Positions 24,172 to 33,600 of a stretch of DNA of 56,018 nt are shown piece by piece. The notes under the pieces are model-generated. The model did no database searches. It had not been told where the DNA came from and saw only the letters and a list, made by a program, of their open reading frames with translations. A program made the translations under genes and the position numbers. Origin of the DNA: a virus; IMG/VR virus record IMGVR_UViG_3300043409_000151, positions 1 to 56,018 of that record; one strand, written 5' to 3'. Every line of letters starts with the position of its first letter. Within the stretch, counting starts at the first letter, position 1.

Positions 24172-24602
24172 TGCCAGCAATGACCATCGAGATGCTAACC
24201 CCGGAGCGTGTCACTGAATTGTGGCCCGTGCTGGAGCCGTATTTCGATGATGCCTGCAAGGGCAACGAGATCGCCAAGGATGAACTGGATGCCAAGGATA
24301 TTTATGTCCTCGCTGTCACCGGACTGGTGGCAGTCTTCGTCGGGTTCGAGGATGGTGAACCAGCATGTGTCATGGGTATCCAGTTCAACACCACCAACGG
24401 TAGGAAGGGCGCGGATGTGATGGCGCTTGCTGGTCGTGGTCTGATGCGGTTCAAAGCGGCGTACTGGCGCACAATTTTGGAATGGCTCAGGGCCAACGGG
24501 GTGCAGTTCCTCGATGCGTATGCACCCGAGCGTCTTGCAAAAATCTACATGAACCGCTTCGGGTTCAACAAATCATGTTCATACGTCCGTATGACGCTAT
24601 AG
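24168..24602 (+). CDS. GNAT-like protein, T7 gp13-type internal virion protein
   Basis: A 144-residue protein with two adjacent ATGs (24168 and 24171). It follows the N-acetyltransferase fold order: N-terminal helix pair (LTPERVTELWPVLEPYFDDA), strand YVLAVTGLVAVFVGF, a GEPACVMGIQFN strand, a helix (LMRFKAAYWRTILEWLRANG), strand VQFLDAYAPE, and a final helix-loop RLAKIYMNRFGFNKSCSYV. The classical Q/RxxGxG/A CoA loop is not evident, so it may be catalytically inactive. T7 gp13, at the same relative position, has a similar acetyltransferase-like fold, so a structural role is likely. Confidence 0.75.
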   Translation: MMPAMTIEMLTPERVTELWPVLEPYFDDACKGNEIAKDELDAKDIYVLAVTGLVAVFVGFEDGEPACVMGIQFNTTNGRKGADVMALAGRGLMRFKAAYWRTILEWLRANGVQFLDAYAPERLAKIYMNRFGFNKSCSYVRMTL

Positions 24603-24612
24603 GAGATCGAAA

Positions 24613-25776
24613 ATGAGTAAAGGTTTGAAGACAATTGTCAGTGTCGCTGCAATGATTGCCATCCCGTATTTCGCGCCGATGATTGCCGGTTCGGCTGCAC
24701 TCGCGGGTGTCAGTGCGACCATCGGTACGACGGCTACCTCTGCGCTTGTGGGCGCTGGACTGGGTGCAGCCAAGGGTGCCGTGCTCGGGGAGGACATCGG
24801 GCAGAGTGCGCTTATGGGCGGCATCGGCGGTGGCATCGGTGGATACACGGCGGCTCCTACCGCCGCAGGCACACCAGCACCAGTGTACGACGTTAACGCC
24901 GCAGGGCAAGTAGTCCCTGCCCCCGGATATGGTAGTCCTAGCCTTGGTACCACGGGTGCGGCTGGGGCTGGGGAACTGAGTATGACGGGTACTCCGGTGC
25001 GACCGTTTACAGAGTATTTTGGTGACGCCGCTGCTCCCGGCGCGGCTCCTGCTGCGGGACTGGATACCTCTGGTCTGTCTGGCGCGATGCCGGTGCCCGC
25101 AGCACAACTCCCCGCCGCTGGTACAACCGCAGCCGCAGGTACAACCGCAGCCGCTGGCACCGCTGGCGCTCCCCAGACTTACAGCGAAGCGCTCAGGGCC
25201 AAACTCACAAGCCCCGCCGGACGTGCCGATTTTACGCTCCGTGCTGCTGGTATGTTGGCTGGCTCCGCGCTGGCTGGCTCCGGTCTGTCGTCCGAGGAAG
25301 AAGCCCTGCTGTCGCAGCAGACCGAGGAGTTGCGTCAGTTGCAACAGACCAACCAAGCCCTGTTCAACCAACGGTTGGAGCAAGCGCAAAATCTCGCAGG
25401 TGAATCCAAGTATTTCGACCCCGAGTACTTCGGCCTGCAAAGCGCCCGCCGCGCCCAGACCCAAGGGGCCGTCGCAAAACGCGCTGGTCTGCGTGGTCTG
25501 ACAGGTGAGCGCCGCGAGTCCGAAGCCCGTCGGTTCGACATTGAGTCCGGTCGCCGCACAGGCACCGCATACGATACAGGCTTCCAGTCGGCGATCAGCC
25601 CGCGCCTCCAGACACAGCAGGCTGGACTCTCGCTAATGCCAACATCTGGCCCGTCGGTGAACTACAGTGGTTTGCAGAATGCGTACACCAGCGCCGCAAG
25701 ACGACAGCGCGAAACGCAGCAGGACATCGGCGACTTGTTCGGCACACTGACTTCTAACCCTCGCTCGCGTAACTGA
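24613..25776 (+). CDS. Internal virion protein B-like (T7 gp14-type)
   Basis: A 387-residue Ala/Gly-rich protein with ATAGGAG before ATG 24613. It begins with hydrophobic stretches (TIVSVAAMIAIPYFAPMIAG, then a Gly/Ala array GGIGGGIGGYTAAP near 75-90) suited to membrane insertion during DNA ejection. After low-complexity Ala/Pro/Thr repeats (AAGTTAAAGTTAAAG) comes a long helical Gln/Glu segment (TEELRQLQQTNQALFNQRL, about 237-255) and an Arg-rich tail. Position and composition match gp14-like ejection proteins. Sequence alone cannot prove homology. Confidence 0.75.
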   Translation: MSKGLKTIVSVAAMIAIPYFAPMIAGSAALAGVSATIGTTATSALVGAGLGAAKGAVLGEDIGQSALMGGIGGGIGGYTAAPTAAGTPAPVYDVNAAGQVVPAPGYGSPSLGTTGAAGAGELSMTGTPVRPFTEYFGDAAAPGAAPAAGLDTSGLSGAMPVPAAQLPAAGTTAAAGTTAAAGTAGAPQTYSEALRAKLTSPAGRADFTLRAAGMLAGSALAGSGLSSEEEALLSQQTEELRQLQQTNQALFNQRLEQAQNLAGESKYFDPEYFGLQSARRAQTQGAVAKRAGLRGLTGERRESEARRFDIESGRRTGTAYDTGFQSAISPRLQTQQAGLSLMPTSGPSVNYSGLQNAYTSAARRQRETQQDIGDLFGTLTSNPRSRN

Positions 25777-25788
25777 TCGGAGATCGAC

Positions 25789-27657
25789 ATGAACATTGGA
25801 CAACTTCTTGGCGGCGCAGGGGTGGTCGGGCGCAGTATGCGGACGGCTGAAGAAGCTGAACGTGTCGCCCAACAAAACCAGCTAAAGATTGAGGAGCAGA
25901 ACCGGCTTGACCAACTGCGCCAAGAGATGCTGCGTGCGCCTGCTCCCACCACGCAGGTGCCCCAGTTCACACCCGGTGGTCAGCTTCCGGTGATCGCTGG
26001 CCCAGCGCCCGTTGCACCTGCTGCACCTGCTGCACCTGCCGCGCCGGTTGCGCCTGCGGCTCCTGCACCTACTTCAGGTGGGGTTCGGCGTATGACTCCG
26101 GCAGAGGTTGCTCGGCTAAAACAAGACCCCTACGCAACGGGTCAGGTAGCACTCACCCCGGATCAAATCCGCCAAGGGTATAACCGTACCGCGCTGGCGA
26201 AAGCGCCTGCCGCCCTTGCTGACATTGCGCAACTCCCAGCCGCCGTGGGCTTAAACGTACTTGGTGCGGGTGCTCGCGGTATCAACTACCTGTTCGGTAC
26301 CGAGCTTCCGGAAAAATCGTTTTCGTTGACGCCGTTCTATGACCGGTACGTGCGCCAACCTGAACAGGAACTGGCGACTGGTGTTCGCAAGTTGCCACCC
26401 AAACCCACTGAGCCAACTGCACCATCCAAGCCGACCAAAGCTGCGCAATCCTACGACAACAAGGTCACGCCCTACGACGCCATCATCCAGCAGAGCGCGG
26501 TTCAGTACGGCATTGACCCCGTGGTCTTCAAGCGGCTCATCGGCACCGAGTCGTCGTTCAGCCCCACCGCTGTCTCGCCTCGCGGGGAAAAGTTTGGTCT
26601 GGGCATTGCGCAGATCGCCGCCGTCCACGGGCTGACCCGTGAGCAGATGCTCGACCCCAACACGGCCATCCCGTTTGCTGCGCAACTGTTCTCGCAGATG
26701 GTTCAGCAGTCTGGTGGTAACGTCGAAGAAGCCTTGATGCGCTACAAGGGCGCAACCTCGGCAGGGGGCCGGGCAGCTATGTCCAAACCCATCGGGGACA
26801 TCCTATCCGGGTTAACCCTTACTGCGACTCCGGCTGCTGCTGCTGCCCCCGGCGCTGCCCCTGCCCCTGCCGCCGCTGCTGCTCCTGCCGCTGCGGCACC
26901 TGTGCCTGTGCGCTCCGAGGCAGACTTCTACCTCGCCAATCCGCAGTCCATCCCGATGGACATGCAGCGGGCCATGCAGCAGCGTGGGGAAGTGGAACGT
27001 CTGGCTGGTATGTTCCAACGTGCTGGTATGGGTGCGCAGTTCATGGAGGCGCGTGCCAAGGTGCTGGAACTCGACAATGGTATGACCTACCTCCAAGGGA
27101 TGCAGGGTCTGCAAGAGTTCACGCTTGCCAACGATCCGCGCCGTCTCGCCGCTGTGTGGTCGCAGTACGCCGGGGTGCCCATTGGCATCCAGCCGCGCAC
27201 GGATGGCAAGTTCGACATCATCGTCAACGGTCGCAAGACCAAGGAAGGCCAGTCGGCATCGGAGATCGCTGACGCAGCCCGCTTGGGGTTTGATCAGACT
27301 TATCGCCAGCAAAAGTCCGCAGCTTCGGCTAAGGTCAACGAGGAAACCTTCAAGACCCAGTTGGAAATCCAGAAGGAAAACGGCAAGCAGTTGGCACAGA
27401 TGATCCGAGAGGTGGCCGTTCAGCGTGTGCAAGGCAACACACAACTTGCTGTGGAACAACTCAAGCAGTTCCGCTACGACGTGAAGCCCACCGGGGCAGG
27501 CGACGGTACTGTCGTCATCACGCCTCCGGGGTCTGGTACGCCGTACCTTTTTAACCCGTCCGGTCGCACAATCGAGGTTGATGGCGTTAAGATTACATCG
27601 AACTCCGCATATCCCATTGCAGGACTGCCGACTTATGGCGGCGTACAGACGAGGTAA
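25789..27657 (+). CDS. Internal virion protein with lytic transglycosylase domain
   Basis: A 622-residue protein with a soluble lytic transglycosylase (SLT) domain at about 225-335. The catalytic Glu254 lies in IGTESSFSPTAVSP, with GLGIAQIAAVHG and a final EEALMRYKG following. Two Ala/Pro linkers (APAAPAAPAAPVAPAAPAP around 80 and a similar one near 350) isolate the domain. The C-terminal half is helical with a long coiled segment (KVNEETFKTQLEIQKENG). In T7-like virions such a protein locally opens the peptidoglycan during DNA ejection; in T7 the activity is in gp16, here in the preceding, smaller protein. Confidence 0.9.
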   Translation: MNIGQLLGGAGVVGRSMRTAEEAERVAQQNQLKIEEQNRLDQLRQEMLRAPAPTTQVPQFTPGGQLPVIAGPAPVAPAAPAAPAAPVAPAAPAPTSGGVRRMTPAEVARLKQDPYATGQVALTPDQIRQGYNRTALAKAPAALADIAQLPAAVGLNVLGAGARGINYLFGTELPEKSFSLTPFYDRYVRQPEQELATGVRKLPPKPTEPTAPSKPTKAAQSYDNKVTPYDAIIQQSAVQYGIDPVVFKRLIGTESSFSPTAVSPRGEKFGLGIAQIAAVHGLTREQMLDPNTAIPFAAQLFSQMVQQSGGNVEEALMRYKGATSAGGRAAMSKPIGDILSGLTLTATPAAAAAPGAAPAPAAAAAPAAAAPVPVRSEADFYLANPQSIPMDMQRAMQQRGEVERLAGMFQRAGMGAQFMEARAKVLELDNGMTYLQGMQGLQEFTLANDPRRLAAVWSQYAGVPIGIQPRTDGKFDIIVNGRKTKEGQSASEIADAARLGFDQTYRQQKSAASAKVNEETFKTQLEIQKENGKQLAQMIREVAVQRVQGNTQLAVEQLKQFRYDVKPTGAGDGTVVITPPGSGTPYLFNPSGRTIEVDGVKITSNSAYPIAGLPTYGGVQTR

Positions 27658-27660
27658 TTT

Positions 27661-30600
27661 ATGGCAACAGCAGGACTCTCCTTCGCAAACCCGCTCCTGA
27701 GCAAAGTGAACGTGGGGGAGGAGCCAAACCCATACGCGCCGTTCAGCCCCACCTCCAGCATTGGCGGTGGCGGGCTTGGCCCGTCGGCTGCTGACATGGC
27801 TGTCATGGGGGAAACGCTCACCAAGCAAGGCCAGTTCACCATGCCGCAGATGCAAAAGCCTGCGGCCATTGCGTTCAGCCCCTCGCGCAAAGAGTTGTTC
27901 GTCAACGGCTTGACGTTCGCCGCCGACGACGCAGCCACAGCGTTGCAGTCTGAGTCCTACCTGCGCGGCCCCGGCACGGGTCTGCCCACCAGTGGCGACT
28001 GGATGCCGCTCGACGAGCAAGCCTACGGCCAGTACCTCCAGTCCATCCGGGAACCTAGCCTTGGCCGACTGGCGTCCAAATCCTTCGGGCGTGGCGTTGA
28101 CCAGTTGCAGATGCTGGCTGGGCGTGGCCTCCAACTGGCTGGCGCTGAGGAACTGGGTGGCCGCATTGTTGAGCAGCAAGGTGCAGACCTTGCCAAGACC
28201 TCGCCCTATGAGCGCCAGTTCACCGACATCGAGTCGGGCCGGGGTGCCGTCGAGTGGTTCGTAGCCAACTTCGCCCAGCAGGGGCCGAACATGATCGAGT
28301 CCATCGCCACGGCGGGACTGGGTTTCCTCGCGGGTACCGCTGCTGGTGGCCCGTTGGCTGGCGCTGGTGGTGCGATAGCTGGCCTCATGGGCAAAGCCGC
28401 ATTCAAGGAAGCCGTCATCGCTGCGGCCAAGAAGAAAGCCGCAGGCGAAGTAATCAACGCTGCTGAGAACAAGTTGCTGCGTGAAGCTGCCGGTCTGGCC
28501 GGTGCAGTTGCTGCGACCTACGGCCAGAATCTTGCCACGGGTGCGGCTGACATCTACGGCGAACTGCGCGAGCAGGGAGCCAATGCAGAAGACGTGGATG
28601 CCCGCATGAAGGCGCTGGCCGGGTCGATCCCCTACGCCGCGCTGGACACACTGCCTGAGTTCTTGCTGGCCTCCCGCCTGTTCGGCGGTGGCTTAGGCCG
28701 CGCTGCGTTGCCTGCCGGGGCTACTCGCACCCAGCAAGCTGGTGAACTGCTCAAGCGTGGCGCGATAGGTTTCGGTGTGGGCGGTACGCTCGAAGGCTCC
28801 ACAGAGTCTGGACAGGAAGCTCTGCTGCTGGGTATCTCCGGCCAAGACCTCTCCTCGCCCGAGGGTGTCAACCGCCTGATCAACTCGTTCGCCGCTGGCT
28901 TTGGTATCGGTGGCCCACTGGGTGGTGTTGCCAACCTGCGCAGCCGCCAACCTGAGAACCTGCTGAACCCGGCCCAACCCGCCGCAATCACTCCGGGGCG
29001 CGATCTTGTGCCCGTGGAAGGCACCGGTTTCACTGGATTCCCCCGTGGCGGCTACACGCCTGCCCCTCCCGGCACAGCGGTGGCTCCATACTTCACGCCT
29101 GTTACCCCAACGGGTGCAACCCCCGGCGCTCCGCTCCAACTGGGTGGCCCTGCCGCGCCCACTGCGCTGGGACTCCCCGCGCCTACCCAGCCGCTCACTC
29201 CAGTGGGTGGCCCAGTCATCATGGCTGGCATGGGGCCGGGTGCTGCGGATGTCACCCGCCAAGATGTTCTGCTGCGTCAGCAGGGCAACGTGCCGCCCGG
29301 TGTGGCCCCCGGCTCCCAAGGTGTGCTCGACATCTTTGGTGGCACGATCCCCGCTCAAGAACTGGCTGCACGGATGCAGCCGCAACCGCCCCTGCCCGGA
29401 CTGCCTGCGCCAGCGCCAGTCGTGACACCCGATCCCCGCCAAGGTGCGCTCCAGTTCGCTGGCCCAGCGCCCGTCGCACCTGTCAACACGCAGATGGGCA
29501 ACCAGTTGCAGGTCATCCAAGACCGCCTGCGTCGCCAGCAAGAGTTCGAGGCCGCGCAGGCCCAGCAAGCTGCGCTCATCCAGCAACAGACTGAGGCACT
29601 TGCGCAGCAGAGCGCGAACGCCCGTGACCTATATGACATGCAGCAGGCACAGCAAGCTGCTGCCGGACAGCAACCCATGCCCATGCGCCAAGCTGGCCCG
29701 ACCCAGCCTGTGCAGTTACCCCTGTTCGGTGGTGGCCTGCCGCGCCCAACTCGCGGTGAGCGCCTGCGTGCCGCTCAACCGCTGCCAACTACCACTGCGC
29801 TGCCTGAAGGCACGCTGTTGACACAGCCCGCGCAGCAAGAAGTGGCCGGGGAGACTCGCGCCGATCTGGAGCAAGAGCGCGATCAGCTTCAACGGATTGT
29901 GGCGGCGTACCAATCCAAGGGTACCAATCGCATCACTGCGCCCATCCGGGACAACGCGATCAAACGCTTGCGTGAGATCGAGAAAACGCTGGCAGCAATG
30001 CCCGCCGAAGACCGTGGTCTGCGCCAAGCCTCGACCCAGTTGCCCATGTTCACCCAAGAAGGTGAGCCGACACTGCCTGCGCTCCGTGCTGCTGGTGTCA
30101 AAACCAAGGTAGCCCCCACTCCGCCCAAGCCCCGCGCTACACAAACGCCCGGTGCCCGTGGCCTGCGCAGGGGTGCCAAGGTTGCAGAAGTCACTGTCAA
30201 GGAGACACCAAGTGCCGTTCCAAAGCCAAGCGCAAAGAAAGTACCTGCACGCCAACAACCCGAAGCTGGCAAAGGAGTGGGAGCAGAAGTACCCGCCAAA
30301 GGGAAAGCTGCCCCCAAAGGTGAAGCCCTCAAAGCCAAAACCGAAAAGCCAGCCGCCAAGAAGTCGCTGAAGAAGGAGGCACCCCAGCCCCCAAAAGCCG
30401 TGGCGGCACCAGCCGCCGCCCCCGCCGTAACAGAGACTCCGGCTGAAACATGGGACGCGATGGACACTGGCGTCGAGTGGACTGCACTCTCGCCCGAACA
30501 ACAGACTCGTTGGACTGACAGCGACCGTACCCAGAACACTGCGGACACCATCGCTGAGGATGTGCGCAATCCGCAAACACCTGAAGCGTTGTGGGAGGAC

Positions 30601-33600
30601 ATGAAGCCCGAGGGTGCGCCTGAGTATGGCGAACTGGACGCATCTGAGCGCACTCAGTGGCGCAAAGATGTTGCCGATGGCAAAGCCACAATCGAACGCG
30701 CTGCGGAACTGGCAGGTGCGAAAGAAACCCCACTGCAACTGGTCAACAGCGAGTTCGCTGCCGCCGAGGGGGCCACTGACATCCGTGACTTTGCTGATGC
30801 GATCAGCACCGTGGTGGAGTTTGCTTACACTGCCGGTGAGGATACCAATATTCTCGCTGCGGTTCTGCGTGCCCGTGAACTGATGGCAACCACCAGCTTT
30901 ACCGACGCCCAGCAAAATGCCATCGACACCGTGTTGATCGAACTGGTCAACACCAAGAAAGAAATCGAGGCGGTCTACAAGAGCGATGCGGCCAAGAGCG
31001 GTGCAGTCAAGGGCGACTCCAAGCCGTGGTTTGATTACGCTGTCCAGCGTGGGTTGCTGCCCCAAATCACCACCGTGGTCAAAGGTCTGTCGGTCGATGC
31101 CGCCACCAAGATGCTGGACTCCGGCCAACTGCGCGTCGCCAACCTGCCTGCCGATACGGTCAAGAAGTACAAGGCCAGTGTTGGCCCGGTCAGCGGCGTT
31201 ATCGGCAAGGCTGGTGCCAACCTGAAGAACGACACCCGCTCCAACGCCGCCACGGCGCTGTCGGACGAGATCAAGAAGATCAACACGTATACGGGTGTCC
31301 CCTACAACCCAACTACGCGCAAGAACGCCACCAAGAAGTTGCGTGATCTGTGGGCTGCTGCCCGCGCCGCAGGTATGGAGTTGTTTGTCGATCAGAACGG
31401 CAACATGCTGGCTGACTACTTCGATGAGGACGGCACTCCTTTCACTGGCACCATCAAGGGGCAGTTCCGTGTCGCCACTGAGGAGGTGACTGAGGACGTT
31501 CGCTCTAAGCGTGAACAGATCATTGACGAGGACAATATCGCGGCAGACGACGACTATGAAGCGCCGTTCTCGATGGACGACTGGAATGCCGGTGGCCCCG
31601 CCGACGATTGGAATGGCCGATACTTCCGCGACGACGGCACGCCAATCAACAACCCAATCCCGCTGGGACGTGTGAAGATGTTGGTCAGTGCGTTCCTGTC
31701 CAAGCTAGGCATCAAGCCGAAGGTGCAGGTCTACCGCAACCAAGCGGACTTCAAAGCCAAGAACCCCAAGCTGTACGCGCAGGCTGCGGCCTCGCGCCCG
31801 CAGGGTGACTTCGACACGGCCAGTGCCGTGGGCTTCTCGTTCGGTGACGGCAACGTCATCATCTTCGCTGACCGGGTTGCCACTGAGCAGCAACTGAAGT
31901 TTGTGCTGGCCCACGAAACGCTGGGCCACTTTGGTTTCCGTGGTCTGTTGACCGAGAAGGAACTGAACGCCGCCCTCGACGGGGTGTACAACTCCAGCCC
32001 CAAGGTCAAGGCGGCAGTGGACACTGCCATGAAGGCCCGCAAGATGTCGCGCCAAGAAGCCACTGAGGAATACCTCGCTGACTTCGCCGGGATGTTGGAC
32101 ACCAACATCATCGCCCGGTTCTGGAACGCCGTGAAGAACGCGCTGAACAAACTAGGTATGACGTTCGAGGACGACATGGCCCGCTATCTGGTCAGCCAGT
32201 CCCGCCGCTACGTGCGCAACGGCACCACCAGCGGCACCTTCATGGACTTCAAGGCGATGGCCCAGCGCATGAGCGCGATTGAGGGCATGGACGATCCCGA
32301 TGGCTCCGGTCGCTTCGCACTGGCCGGTGAGTACTACGACGAGATCAACCGGGTGGCGGCGTCCAACGCCTCCGGCCAGCGCAGCTTCAAGCTGTTCGAC
32401 ATCACCAGCCTGTTCCAAGACATGAAGGATCGTGGCATCAACATCGGCGACTACACCAACCGCTTGATCGGCGAACTGAAGTCGATGAACTATGCCTCGC
32501 GTGAGAACCAAGGCTACCGCCGCTTGTACGACATCTTCCGCGACACCAGCAAGACCGCAGCGCAACTGCGTGCGCAGTACAACAAGATGATGGATACCGT
32601 GCTGTCCCCCGCCGTAGAGGTGCTGGGTCGCGGGTTCACACAGGGCGCATCCGAGGCGCAGATCGCCAGCACATCGGCCATGCTCAACGTCACCAGCCGT
32701 GTAAAGCTGGGCGACCTGACTGAAGCTGAACTGCGCAAGATGGGTAGCCTGATCACCATCGAAGGTGGTGAAGTCCGCCTGAACCAAGAGGTCTACGACA
32801 TCCTCGCAGCCCGTGGCAAGTTTACGCTGGAGGATTTCAAGAAGGGCATCAAGTACACCATCGGTGTGCCCCGCCCCATGACCGAGGAACAACGTGCCGT
32901 CCTGCGGGCCGAGCGTGACGCTGAGTTGCGCAACGCCGCCTCCGACAAGGAGCGCAAGGCCATCGAGCGCGAGTACCAAAAGCGCATCGACGCTCCCAGC
33001 ACACTCGTCGAAGTGGAGCAGTCGTACCCGGCCATGCCTGATCTGACCGACCAGAGTCCGGAGTGGATCATGTACAACGAGGTGCGTGACACGATGAACA
33101 AGTCGGCCATCGACATGCTGCTGGCGAACTTCGCTGCGGCCAAGGGTGAGCGTGACAACGTGGAGCGTGTTGTGCAGCGGTTCCTCGACCGCGCCCTGAC
33201 CGAGAACGACAAGTCGTTCATCAAGAGGATCGAGGACAAGTACCTGTCCCTGCGGGCCGAAGGCTCCACCATCGACGCCAGTGGTGTCATGCTGACCAAG
33301 CGTGAGTCCGTGGCCGCTGCCAACGACTTCATCAAAAAGTTCAACGCCGCTGTGCTGGGCCGGGACACCGACCGCAATGCAGACGTGCAAGCGTTCTTCG
33401 ACAGCAAGCAGATGGATGACGTGGCCGCTGGCATCGAGGCGCTGAAGAAGGACTCGAACATCCCCCGCTCCGGCCCCGACCGCTTCGTCATGCAGCAGGC
33501 CATCCAGAATCTGGCCCTGTTCGAGTTGAGCAAGACCGACGCTGAACTGCTTGCCAAGCGATCCATCGCTGGTGGCTACGTGCCGTTTGGTCGTGAGGGT

